Of a stretch of 64,000 nt of DNA, positions 26,101 through 37,041 are shown piece after piece. A program made the translations under genes and the position numbers. The notes under the pieces are model-generated. The model did not search any database, was not told the DNA's origin, and saw only the letters and a list, made by a program, of their open reading frames with translations. Positions within the stretch are counted from its first letter, which is position 1. Each line of letters opens with the position of its first letter. Origin of the DNA: Ehretia macrophylla (taxonomy: Eukaryota > Streptophyta > Magnoliopsida > Boraginales > Ehretiaceae); assembly GCA_037974665.1 (NCBI GenBank), contig CM075783.1, forward strand, positions 40,251,712-40,315,711. Direction: 5' to 3'.

Positions 26101-27720
26101 AGTAAAAGAGTGGGTAGTGTCATTGTGAATGAATGTGTCATTTGAACATTAAAGTAACCTAACCTTTATTATCTATAAATTCTTTGGAGAAATTCTTTGA
26201 GTTGAGTTAATGGCTAGTTATTGTATGTGAAGTGAATTAGTTTCTTGTACAAGTTATTAACTAAAGTAAAATGAGAAATAGTATGAGTAACTGCAGGCTC
26301 ATGTGTTGATCTTAGTTAAACTAAATTCTAGCTCGGTTTATATCTAGTTATAGCATGCTGGTTGAATCATTCTCCTTTAAGTTTTTGAACTATCTTCTTA
26401 ATTAACTTGTAGACTATTGAAAATATGGAATATATGTTAAGTTAAAGTATATAAAAGTGGTGTTTTGTTAAAAATAGAATTCTAATAGATATTGTATATA
26501 TGCTAAATAAGCAAAGTTATAAGTTAGCTAACCTAGCTGAATAATTAATGAATGTTGTAGTTAAAGAGTAATTGAAGTAATGTTTGCTTATAGGTTCAAG
26601 GTGACTGGAAATGATGTGATTCAAACTTACATCTTGGAGCTCGGTAGAGGTGAGGGACCTGCATCCTTACGTGCATTATAGTTTATTTTCTTTCTAAAAG
26701 AGTATATTGTTTAGTATAATTGCGTAATTGATATATGCTTATTGTTGCTAAATTGTAACTAGGTGCGAGAACAACTTACTTTTTGTCCTTAAATGTGTTT
26801 CCTGATTATATTGTCATTGTTATCATTCTTGCATTGCATCGTGGTTGCGCAACCTCATTGTCGCGGCGGATGCGATGGCCTCGCTGGGCGGCATCAGGCT
26901 TGCCAGTGTTGGTTGCCTTAGCTCCGTCTGCTATTCCCTCACTCGCCTGGTCCGGAGATTGCCAGGGGGTGTTGGGTCGTAGGATCGGGTACATCCGGAG
27001 TACCCATTGGTGTAAGGGATGCCGGCATATCGAGATTGAGATCGTGGTTCGTGGATCGGGGATCGAAGATTTGGAGTGATAAGGGTTATCGATTGTATCC
27101 TTTTAAAATGTGGTATTAGAATTGTTATTCACTGTTTATCTATTGTATTAATTGTGTTAAGTTGCTGCATTGCACGTCGCCGGTAGACCTTATCCCTCAC
27201 TGAGCAATTGTGATTGCTCATACCTCGCTAAACATGTTTTAGGTGGTGCAGTTGAAGGAGTTGCCTTGGTTGCTGTGTACCATTACTTGAGATTGGAGTG
27301 ATTTCTTGCTAAACTGTAGAAGACCTTGCTTGTCTACTTTATGTTCTATTTTGGAGCCTAAGGGCTTATGTATATATGTTTGAGTGGTTGCAATTTGAAA
27401 GCTAAGTGGATGTAGTAAGTGTTATGGAATTGTGGCATGTAATAAATTATGCTTCTGCTTCTAGCTATGTTGCATGCTTGTATGTGTTTATATTGTCTTG
27501 TGTTGCTTAAGGCTTGGATGGCCTTGAAGTTGGGATTTCAATTAAAAATGTTGTTCCTTTGCTTCATGTTTTATTTGAATGCTTACAGGTTTCCAGAATG
27601 TCCACGGTACAGGGAAAACTCTGTCCGTTTTCCCTAAAATTTTGTGACCGGGTTTAGTATTGGGTTGAGAATAGCATGGTTATTAGAGCCTCCGGTCTCG
27701 TGAGGGATTGGGGCATTACA
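23160..27720 (+). mobile_element. S2: long solo gypsy-type LTR inside the E1 LTR
   Basis: It starts TGTGAGACCCCGATCCC and ends GGGATTGGGGCATTACA. The duplication GGTTG lies at 23155-23159 and 27721-27725, and the E1 LTR continues across it as in the 5' copy at 873-885. At 4.56 kb it is the longest LTR here. Its 3' third shares the GGTTGCGCAACC block (26843-26854), the CTGGTCCGGAGATTGCCAGG segment and the hairpin box with E3, S3 and S4. No gag, pol or primer site is present, and no supported gene lies inside it. Confidence 0.93.
27201..27220 (+). repeat. LTR hairpin box, S2
   Basis: Perfect 8-base arms TGAGCAAT and ATTGCTCA around TGTG, directly after CCCTCAC, 500 bp before the LTR end. Confidence 0.68.
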
Positions 27721-27725
27721 GGTTG

Positions 27726-27999
27726 CTAGGTTGGTATCAATATATTTTGCAATGTATATTAAGGTTCATGTATTATGTTGGAACGGAGGCGTATAACGAG
27801 GAATGATTATAGTATAATATGGTTATGATGTATGTTGTTATTTTATTGAGGAGTTGTTTGTTGTATGGTTTATGGAGTTGATGTATGATGTTCTATTGAG
27901 GTTGGTTTAGAGCCTCGGTGTCCTATTTACTGTCGTTATACTTCCGAAATTCCGTTGCGTCCTGAGAGATTACAGGAGGGGTCGAGTTGGGGCTTGACA
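27726..27999 (+). repeat. E1 3' LTR, part 3 (end)
   Basis: It matches the last 270 bases of the 5' LTR and ends GGGGCTTGACA, where the 5' copy has GGGGCGTGACA. Organelle-like DNA begins at 28000. Confidence 0.92.
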
Positions 28000-29998
28000 T
28001 TCCCCGCCTATCCACCCTATTTAGCGCACCGCTTGCTTGAAGCCAGTTCTTCCTATGTGAAATATTATTCTTTCATTCCCCTCCCCTCCATCATTCAAAT
28101 CCATTCCTTTAGGTAATCTCTTTCACTCTTCTCCTTTCTACATGCGAAAGAACAAGGACCCACTTTTCATTGAAAATTAGATTGATCATTCTAACAAGAG
28201 ATGTTAGAAGGATTTTTTCCCTAGGATCTACTAAAATAGAATAGAAATGATTGGGTTTACTAGTAACTGGGGGTCTCAAATCAAAATCAAAGGGCTTGAC
28301 CAGGATCGGCACGAACGTATTTTAATTTTTTCACCCTTTTTCTATGCGAATGCTCGATCTCCTACTTGTGTTTAACAATCTCAAAACACTGACCTGAAGT
28401 AAATGAGGTTCTAATGGGAGGAGAGCCGAGGCGGGTGGCTCGATGGAAATTCCAGTAAAATAAGGGAGAAAGGATGGGATTGACTGCTTGCTTTGAATAG
28501 ATTAGGTATAACGATAGGAAAGCCGGTTCAATGGTAGTTCTTTTAATCATAGTAGTTGGCGAGCGGTCTTCTTTTATTTAATGGGTGCGATTTCATTGCC
28601 TAGTGTTTTTAATTAAGATTCATGGATGCTGCAAAAAAAGATCGTAAGTAAGATACATCTCGTTCTCTTCCTTCGATTGAGAAAAGGTGCTATAGCCTTC
28701 ACCTCGGAAGTGACTGAACGGGACTTTGGGCGGTATACCCGTCTCCTACTATTTAACATTTTGGCTTAGGCTTTCTCTGGCCTGGCTTGGAGGAACTAGG
28801 TTTTTCTATTCCCAATGGCTTTTTTCCAAGGTCGAACTTCTTCGACATGGTTCTTACCAACCAAACGATTTTATCCCCATGGCCTGCTCCCGCTTGCCTT
28901 ACTACCAGACCCAAAAAAGAAATAGGGTAAGGGCCTACCGATTACTATTTATCATTAGTAATAATCAATTTAGTTCCCTTAAACTTGTAAATTGCACAGT
29001 AGCAAGGAGGGTCTCTCTTAGCCCTCGTTAGGTAAGACAGTTCACTCATAAGGCAAGGCCTCTATTCATACATTTCTTTTTCGATTCGAAGAATAGCTAT
29101 CTTTTACAAGCATGATAACTCTATTTAAATTAAAGGGATCCACTAACCCCATTTGAGTTGGACGACAAGAAGGATGTCAGACTCTCCTTTTAAGCTAGGA
29201 AATTGAGTTCCTGAAGCAACTCAAACGAACTAGCCACTCGTTCTTTCAATGGCCTTTTTACCTCTGATGGACCATGAGCTCTGGGCACATATGATTCGTC
29301 TGTCAGGACAATCCTCTATGTGACAGGTTACTTGCTATGTCTCACTGACCTGCTGGGCCACAAGAAGAGTAATCTCTGTGTCTAATCACCGAGTTCACAT
29401 GGACCAGATCTAGGACCCTCCGCTATCTATTATCATTTCACGCTATTGTAATGGGCATAATCCCAACAATTCTTGTCCGCTACTGTGGCTTTGTCCCCCT
29501 ACGTACTGGCTTTGTCTCATACAATGTCAGCGGTCTTGTAGGCTCTTCTTCCTACTAGCTCTGTTAATTGGAGTTCCCCATGTAAGCGATTACAGCCAGC
29601 CGCCTCTATTTCAGCCTTACCAGCTACTATTGAAGAAGTCACTGTTTCCACTATTTCACCCAAAGAATAATACATCTGGGAAAACATATGAGTGAAAGCT
29701 ATGACACTATAAGCTCATTTAGCAAAGAATTCATATGACATCTAAAGCGAGAGGGACTTAAGTCTATTTATCTCATGTTAGAGGCTTTGATAGCAACCTT
29801 GGAATGAAATAGACTTCCTTCCTTCCTGAACTAGATTAAAGACGTGTTCGAGTGGCCTAGGCTCCAAGACCACACAGGGTAGAAGTGAAGTTTCTATTGA
29901 ATTGAGTCAGATCCTTTATGAATATAAGATGCCCATGAAATTGAAATGCATTTTTTAGAGGAAGATTGAATACCAGCGGATTTCCCTATTGATTAACC
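28000..29998. other. Organelle-like non-coding DNA, no gene recognised
   Basis: Base texture (pyrimidine-rich runs, many CTTT and GAAAG blocks, mixed GC) differs from the AT-rich LTRs and resembles plant mitochondrial spacer. I find no tRNA, rRNA or protein motif here. Its origin is inferred from the adjacent trnN and from the rrn26 fragment at 63382. Confidence 0.4.
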
Positions 29999-30430
29999 TC
30001 ATCCAACCTCTGAAGCGGATAAGATCCAAAGAACTTCGTCTATACCAGCAGATGAAAGAGGAGCTTCTACGTGAACATTTCTAACGGTGGTTCCTCCTCC
30101 AACAGTCAAGTCACTAGCATTGGTTATTCCAGCAACAACTCTTATTGTAAAAGAACTAGGACCGTCAACTTTAACTGTAACAGCGGGAATGTCTTCACTA
30201 CCAGATATTGCATTAAGAGCTTCTACTTCTATTGCATCAACGGTGGTTTATTGAACACTATCCCGATTTCGAACAAAAGTCTTCCTCTACATTACTCTCA
30301 CCAACCGCGGATGTGGGACGGGACTTGCAACAGCAAGGAGAAGAGATGCAGCAAGCACTCTAACAGTCCCAGCTCCTTCTCCAACTTTATCAAATGAACC
30401 CCGTTCAAGCACAACATAAAAGATCACCGT
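29999..30430 (-). pseudogene. Unrecognised reading frame with three stops
   Basis: One minus-strand frame reads for about 145 codons, from 30430 down to a TGA at 29999-30001. It is interrupted only by TAG at 30287-30289 and TAA at 30248-30250, with another TAA at 30431-30433 just upstream. All three could come from CAA or CAG codons by one C-to-T change. Readable parts include FDKVGEGAGTVRVLAASLL and a regular segment SGSEDIPAVTVKVDGPSSF rich in Val, Gly and Thr. I do not recognise the family. The codon pattern and consistent frame suggest a real but decayed gene in organelle-like surroundings; it could also be chance. Confidence 0.4.
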
Positions 30431-30692
30431 TTACACCGCAACAAGTCCGATTGCGAGAGAAAAATGGGTTTAACAAATGGTGGGCCACAAAAGGTCTCTC
30501 TTATCTTGAGATCCTTCTTTCTATGCTTCCGCTTTAACTCCACCCGAGAAAACCGTACTTACTACTTTGTTTAATTCTCCCACCTTATCTTATCTAAGGA
30601 AATACGGAACTATGCCATTTCCACTTCACAAGAATGGGAATCGCCCTATAAGATTGTGCGTCGATTTAACAAACCAATTCTTAAAGAATCCC

Positions 30693-30764
30693 ATCTTAAA
30701 AGCTCAGTGGTAGAGCAGTCAATGATTAACTGATTGGTCATAGGTTCAATTCCTACTTGATAAG
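30693..30764 (+). pseudogene. trnN: Decayed plastid-type tRNA-Asn
   Basis: The 72-base stretch aligns end to end with plastid-type trnN(GUU), which plant mitochondria also carry. GCTCAGTGGTAGAGC of the D arm and TAGGTTCAATTCCTA of the T arm are clear. The anticodon reads ATT instead of GTT, and the acceptor stem no longer pairs. Most differences are G-to-A or C-to-T. It is most likely a non-functional relic in nuclear organelle DNA. Confidence 0.85.
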
Positions 30765-31303
30765 AAATGAATTAAAGAATTAGAAAAAAAAAGGCTTATT
30801 TGCCTTGGAAAAGATCAGACTCTTTTTTCCTTCAACATAGGTAATGTCGATAGTGGTAGGGAGTTTCTTCCTAAAGAAGATCTACTACGCTTATGCTTGA
30901 TAACCCGAAAACTGTGGTTATTACGGATGGTGAAATAGCTGTTTCTTTTTCTCTTCCTCCCCTCGACCTCGCATGACTTCTCTCCCTTTATTTAGAGAAC
31001 CAAGTGAACGCAGAATCCTAAGCGGCCTTTCGACTAGCATATGGAATCTTCTTCTTTTAAGATAGAACCAAACAAGAGTCATTCTCCTTTGAACCCTGTT
31101 CATGTGAAAAAGAAGAATAAGCGGTCTTTGGTCTTCAGTGAAATGACATGGATCCCTTTAATAAAAAGTAAGCTAGAATCACTCTACCTTGACCCCCGAT
31201 GGGAGACAACGCAACTCAATAGATAGAGTAAGTGTCCTATTGGCTAGGGGTCAGGAACGGTAATAAGGCTAACGTTCGACTAGTAACTTTCACGTGGCGA
31301 ATC
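30765..31303. other. Organelle-like spacer before E3
   Basis: No gene is recognised. The last five bases, GAATC, are the E3 target duplication. Confidence 0.4.
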
Positions 31304-33422
31304 TGTGACGCCCGAGTTTTAGCCATGCATTCAATTACTGTTGCATCCCTTGTTTGCGCATTTCCTTCTGTGCATTATTAACTGTCTTCTTAAATTACTA
31401 TTCACTCCGTTTTTAACTTCATGCAATTAGCGAATTAGCATTTTTATTAAATCATATTAATTGTTAGAGTAGTGGGAAAAATGTGCATTTGAGCTATAGG
31501 CGATAGGAGAGCTCGTTTAGAAAATGATTTTTGTAGTTGTATGAATAGTGTTACGTAACATAACTTAGGGAATGAATTAGCTAGCATTCATTTTACTATC
31601 TAGGCTCATTTTAACCTAACTAAGCGCATTTAGTGAACCATTTAAGTAAGCAACTTAGCCCCATTTAATATATAACTCACACAACACACACATTAGCTCA
31701 TAACTTAGCAAAACAAAAAAACAAAAAAACAAAAAAGAGAGCATGCTGAAAACACTGTAGCAAATCCGAGAATTGCATAGGAGAAGAAATAGAGTTTTTT
31801 TGCTCAACAAATCCTCATTCCAAGCCAAGCCAAGCTAGGTGCAAGTGGTTTAGGGTGTCTACTAGCCTCCTAGGAGCTCCTACGCGCATTGGTGAGGGAT
31901 TTCACGGCTTGTTTTTGCATTTTTAAATAGTTGCTCATTTCTTGATTTGTTGAAAATATGATTAAATGCCATTGTAATTGTTATCTATGCTAATATACCA
32001 TCTATATGAATGCTAGAGAACACATTTGAGCTGTTGTTTCGCTTTTTAAACGGTTAGAATCGTTGACTTGAAATTTTGGGTGAATAGTGACGTTTTTCTA
32101 GGGTTTTGCGTAATTGCTCGAATTAGCTTGATTTAATGCTTCTAATAGACGCCTTATGTGCTAGTGAAGGTAACCTAATAGCCCCGTGTACTTGCATTGT
32201 CTTTAAATCGCCTAAAATAGAAAATAGCCGACTTTAATTTGGAGCTTTTGGTATAATTCTATGGTTATTTTGTAAATGTCCCTTTGTAAAACTGCTTATT
32301 AGCTTATATAATTGCTTCTATGCTAATTGCCTCGAGGTCAACCTACTTTGTTGATCCTCATATGTGTTAATGCTTATATTATTGCTATTAACTTGCCATC
32401 GTTAAGTGCATTGCATAGTGGTTGCGCAACCATAGTGTCAGGGGCGGATGTGTTGAATATCGGCTGGGCGGCAGAGGGCTTGCCGGTGGATATTCAAACT
32501 CCGTGCCCTAGTCCCTCATTCGCCTGGTCCGGAGATTGCCAGGGGATGTTGGGTCGTAGGATTATCGGGGTACATCCGGAGTACACCCACTGGAGTGTTT
32601 GGGGTTATGCTGGCTTATCGTGATCGTGCTCGTGGTTCGTGGATCGTGAATGAAGACCAGTGAAGATTGGTGTATAGGGGATTGTGTGAAATGTATCCTT
32701 TTAAATGTGTGGTTACTTAAGTTATCATTGTTTCTTAAATTGTCTAAGTGATATTGTTGTATAACTGTATTATCTGTTGCATTGCACGCCCCCGGGACTA
32801 TATCCCTCACTGGGCAACAGTGGTTGCTCATACCTTGCTAACATGTTTCAGGTGGCGCAGTTGGAGGAGTTGCCCTAGTTGCTGTGTGTTGTTTTGAGGT
32901 GGCTGTGCCTTCTTGTTTCTATTTGGTATTTGTGTATCTATTTTGTGGCCTAAGGGCTTTGTTTATATTGGTTGCTGTAAGAAGTTGAAGGATAGTTGGT
33001 TGTAGTGTAGATTTGAGAACCTATGTCTTGTAATAACTTATGTTTATGCTTTTATTCACTTTGCATGCTTGGGAGTGAATGGCTTAATGTAGAATGTTTT
33101 ATCTTCTAAGTATGTTTTAATGTTATCCTAGGAGGTCATGGCTATTAGATTATGTTGTAAACAATATTACTTGCATGCTTGTGTGGTTTTGGAACTATTA
33201 TTTGCTTCAAGACTCGGATGGCCTTGAATCTTTGAATATTTAGTTATGAAAAGTTCATTTATCTTGTGGTTATCTCATTTGAGAATTTACAGGTTTTCAG
33301 AATGTCCACAATACAGGGGAAACTCTGTCCGTTTTTCCTAAAATTTTGTGATCGGGTTTGGTTGGGTTGAGAATAGCTTGGTTATTAGAGCCTCCGGCCT
33401 CGTGAGGGATCGGGGTGTTACA
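31304..33422 (+). repeat. E3 5' LTR with internal deletion
   Basis: 2119 bases against 2486 in the 3' LTR. The missing segment corresponds to about 35475-35850 of the 3' LTR, which solo LTR S4 also has, so the short form is derived. The break lies between related copies of TTGGGGCTTTTGG and TTGGAGCTTTTGG. The LTR carries the GGTTGCGCAACC palindrome at 32420-32431. Confidence 0.94.
32811..32830 (+). repeat. LTR hairpin box, E3 5' LTR
   Basis: Arms TGGGCAAC and GTTGCTCA (one wobble) after CCCTCAC, about 600 bp before the LTR end. Confidence 0.62.
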
Positions 33423-33424
33423 GG

Positions 33425-33436
33425 TGGTATCAGAGC
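33425..33436 (+). other. E3 primer binding site (tRNA-iMet)
   Basis: TGGTATCAGAGC lies two bases after the LTR end; exact match to the usual site. Confidence 0.92.
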
Positions 33437-33508
33437 TTAGTTAGCTCTCAGCCGGGATAGGGTCCTCGGCCTGTCGGGTAGTAATTCTTGTGTGTGTGCT
33501 TGTTAAGT

Positions 33509-33578
33509 GTGTCTTGAAAGTGTGTGCTTGAATGTGTGATTGTGTGTCTTGAAAGTGTGTGCTTGAATGTGTGATTGT
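33509..33578 (+). repeat. 35-base tandem repeat, two copies plus a partial third
   Basis: Two exact units start GTGTCTTGAAAGTGTGTG; a third is broken after about 10 bases at 33579. It lies in the leader just after the primer site. Confidence 0.92.
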
Positions 33579-34537
33579 GTGTCTTGAATTGATTGTGTGC
33601 ACCTATGTGATATAGTTATGTGTTATGTCTTAAATGTGTGCTGAGTGAAGTGAAGTTGCATCGAATTGACCTCGTGAATCGTTATCTGCTTGAATTATTG
33701 ATTGTACCGTATGTACTTGAGCATTTTGAATTAAGTTTTGTTGTGAATTGAATTGGTTTTGTTATGATTCACACTTGAATGATTTTGTTGCTTACATTGC
33801 TTTATATGCTCTTTTATAATCATGTTTGCATAATAGTTTAAAGAATGTTTATACATATGCAATAGTTTGGCATTCATACATAGTCCGTCGAATGGTAAGA
33901 AAAACTTCTTCCTCCCCTGAAGAGAGGTGATTAGTGGCTGGCCTTTCAAGTTATGTGGATTAGTAGGAACGTGAAGCGGTTGATCAACTCTTTTATTTGG
34001 GAATTGGTGTTGTAGGCAGAGCTCAGTTATTGGGATTCTTCTAAGGCCTTCTTCAGTGCTTAGCAGTCATAAATGAGTAGCTTCTTTTGGGGTTTCTATA
34101 TGACAGTTCTCTGGAGCATATTCTTGGTATTTTTTTTTTTATCAGGTATTCTTTTGGTATTCTTTTGTCGGCATCCCTCGGAAAAAAAATTGGTATATGG
34201 ATTCTTTTCAGCCTTATTATCTGGTATTATTTACAATACTCCTGCTCGGAACTTTTATTGGTATTTTCTCGCCGCTCTTAGTTGGGATTCCATTCTTCTA
34301 TGGTATTCATGCCAGCGGGATTCTTATTTGGATTTCGAAGTAGCATCTTTATTGGAGCCTTTATTTGGCCTTATTAAGTGAGGTTCGCAGACAATACTAC
34401 TGGGATTTCTTAATGAGCTCCCACGAGAATTCGTATATGGTATTCTTGCTTAGCAACTGATGACGAATAATCGGAGTTGGTTTTCAGTTGATGAGGAGTT
34501 CTCTTGTGAAGAAGAATTGCGTGGACGCAATTAGTTT

Positions 34538-34550
34538 AAGGGGGAGAGGA
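34538..34550 (+). other. E3 polypurine tract
   Basis: AAGGGGGAGAGGA lies directly before the 3' LTR. Confidence 0.9.
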
Positions 34551-37036
34551 TGTGACGCCCGAGTTTTAGCCATGCATTCAATTACTGTTGCATCCCTTGT
34601 TTGCGCATTTCCTTCTGTGCATTATTAATGTCTTCTTAAATTACTATTCACTCCATTTTTGACTTCATGCTATTAGCGAATTAGCATTTTTATTAAATCA
34701 TATTAATTGTTAGAGTAGTGGGAAAAATGTGCATTTGAGCTATAGGCGATAGGAGAGCTCGTTTAGAAAATGATTTTTGTAGTTGTATGAATAGTGTTAC
34801 ATAACATAACTTAGGGAATGAATTAGCTAGCATTCATTTTACTATCTAGGCTCGTTTTAAGCTAACTAAGCGCATTTATTGAACCATTTAAGTAAGCAAC
34901 TTAGCCCCATTTAATATATAACTCACACAACACACACATTAGCTCATAACTTAGCAAAACAAAACAAAAAAAAGAGAGCATGCTGAAAACACTGTAGCAA
35001 ATCCGAGAATTGCATAGGAGAAGAAATAGAGTTTTTTTGCTCAACAAATCCTCATTCCAAGCCAAGCCAAGCTAGGTGCAAGTGGTTTAGGGTGTCTACT
35101 AGCCTCCTAGGAGCTCCTACGCGCATTGGTGAGGGATTTCACGGCTTGTTTTTGCATTTTTAAATAGTTGCTCATTTCTTGATTTGTTGAAAATATGATT
35201 AAATGCCATTGTAATTGTTATCTATGCTAATATACCATCTATATGAATGCTAGAGAACACATTTGAGCCGTTGTTTCGCTTTTTAAACGGTTAGAATCGT
35301 TGACTTGAAATTTTGGGTGAATAGTGACGTTTTTCTAGGGTTTTGCGTAATTGCTCGAATTAGCTTGATTTAATGCTTCTAATAGACGCCTTAGGTGCTA
35401 GTGAAGGTAACCTAATAGCCCCGTGTACTTGCATTGTCTTTAAATCGCCTAAAATAGAAAATAGCCGACTTTAACTTGGGGCTTTTGGGGTTAATGCGAA
35501 TCCGGGTGGATTCGGGCTTCAATTCTAGTATCCTTAGGCTACCTAGGTGCTATAGATGCCTTGATATCCCTTGTTTGAAGCCCGGACAATGTACACGTAG
35601 TTTAAAGGCATAAGAGGAAATTTGGGGCTTTCGGGGTAATCGCGGGCATTTGAATGAGTTAGAGGGTTGAGAGGGTACCTTGAGGGTTAGTTAGAAAGTT
35701 GGGAGAGTTCTCTTTGAAAATGAAATCATTAACTTTGGTTTGGAAGAGAAATAGTTTGTAAAATAAAAGGGTTTAAGTGCAATTTCGGTTGTCTCACATT
35801 TCTAAACCCACGGCATGACTTCTTGAGTGTTTATATGTGGTTTCAAGTTGATTTGGAGCTTTTGGTATAATTCTATGGTTATTTTGTAAATGTCCCTTTG
35901 TAAAACTGCTTATTAGCTTATATAATTGCTTCTATGCTAATTGCCTCGAGGTCAACCTACTTTGTTGATCCTCATATGTGTTAATGCTTATATTATTGCT
36001 ATTAACTTGCCATTGTTAAGTGCATTGCATAGTGGTTGCGCAACCATAGTGTCAGGGGCGGATGTGTTGAATATCGGCTGGGCGGCAGAGGGCTTGCTGG
36101 TGGATATTCAAACTCCGTGCCCTAGTCCCTCATTCGCCTGGTCCGGAGATTGCCAGGGGATGTTGGGTCGTAGGATTATCGGGGTACATCCGGAGTACAC
36201 CCACTGGAGTGTTTGAGGTTATGCCGGCTTATCGTGATCGTGCTCGTGGTTCGTGGATCGTGAATGAAGACCAGTGAAGATTGGTGTATAGGGGATTGTG
36301 TGAAATGTATCCTTTTAAATGTGTGGTTACTTAAGTTATCATTGTTTCTTAAATTGTCTAAGTGATATTGTTGTATAACTGTATTATCTGTTGCATTGCA
36401 CGCCCCCGGGACTATATCCCTCACTGGGCAACAGTGGTTGCTCATACATTGCTAACATGTTTCAGGTGGCGCAGTTGGAGGAGTTGCCCTAGTTGCTGTG
36501 TGTTGTTCTGAGGTGGCTGTGCCTTCTTGTTTCTATTTGGTATTTGTGTATCTATTTTGTGGCCTAAGGGCTTTGTTTATATTGGTTGCTGTAAGAAGTT
36601 GAAGGATAGTTGGTTGTAGTGTAGATTTGAGAACCTATGTCTTGTAATAACTTATGTTTATGCTTTTATTCACTTTGCATGCTTGGGAGTGAATGGCTTA
36701 ATGTAGAATGTTTTATCTTCTAAGTATGTTTTAATGTTATCCTAGGAGGTCATGGCTATTAGATTATGTTGTAAACAATATTACTTGCATGCTTGTGTGG
36801 TTTTGGAACTATTATTTGCTTCAAGACTCGGATGGCCTTGAATCTTTGAATATTTAGTTATGAAAAGTTCATTTATCTTGTGGTTACCTCATTTGAGAAT
36901 TTACAGGTTTTCAGAATGTCCACAATACAGGGGAAACTCTGTCCGTTTTCCCTAAAATTTTGTGACCTGGTTTGGTTGGGTTGAGAATAGCTTGGTTATT
37001 AGAGCCTCCGGTCTCGTGAGGGATCAGGGCGTTACA
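34551..37036 (+). repeat. E3 3' LTR, full length
   Basis: This is the complete 2486-base form, nearly the same length as S4 (2483). It carries the palindrome block at 36034-36045 and the hairpin box at 36425-36444. Confidence 0.95.
36425..36444 (+). repeat. LTR hairpin box, E3 3' LTR
   Basis: Same arms as the 5' LTR copy: TGGGCAAC and GTTGCTCA. Confidence 0.62.
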
Positions 37037-37041
37037 GAATC

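Larger units (their letters stand above)
1..27999 (+). mobile_element. E1: Ty3/gypsy Tekay/Del-type chromovirus, 5'-truncated by window edge, 3' LTR split by nested insertions
   Basis: The order is LTR end, tRNA-iMet primer site, gag, protease, RT, RNase H, integrase, chromodomain, polypurine tract, LTR, which is the Ty3/gypsy chromovirus order. The 3' LTR restarts at 6154 and is interrupted at 7838 by E2 and at 23159 by solo LTR S2. Removing both gives a continuous LTR of about 2.45 kb matching the 5' copy. The two LTR copies differ at roughly 5 percent of positions by eye over the first 385 bases, so the element is old. Its coding frame has many stops and at least one frameshift, so it is not autonomous. 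Its own target duplication cannot be checked because the left end lies outside the window. Confidence 0.93.
33423..34550 (+). other. E3 internal region, no coding capacity recognised
   Basis: 1128 bases follow the 5' LTR. After the primer site come TG-rich tandem repeats, then AT-rich sequence. The 3' half is filled with variations of TGGTATTCTT or TGGGATTCTT. No gag or pol motif is seen in any frame. The longest frame (34073, 102 codons) is Phe/Leu/Tyr-rich because of this repeat and is not credible as a protein. Confidence 0.8.
31304..37036 (+). mobile_element. E3: non-autonomous LTR retrotransposon with 1.1-kb interior
   Basis: Two LTRs (31304-33422 and 34551-37036) begin TGTGACGCCCGAG and end in GTTACA. 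GAATC is duplicated at 31299-31303 and 37037-37041. The interior has a tRNA-iMet primer site and a polypurine tract but no gag, protease, RT or integrase. The element must therefore have moved using enzymes of a related Ty3/gypsy element. The LTRs differ at only about 1-2 percent of compared positions by eye, apart from one 370-base deletion, so this is the youngest complete insertion in the window. It sits in organelle-like DNA. Confidence 0.95.

Noticed and set aside
31190-31250. Possible tRNA (CAACTCAATAGATAGAGTAA)
   Set aside because: D-arm-like words but no cloverleaf could be formed.
33509-33590. Possible CRISPR-like repeat
   Set aside because: Units are directly adjacent without spacers; it is a simple tandem repeat in a retroelement leader.
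34073-34381. 102-codon frame in the E3 interior
   Set aside because: Phe/Leu/Tyr-rich text comes from the TGGTATTCTT repeat; no ATG context or motif.
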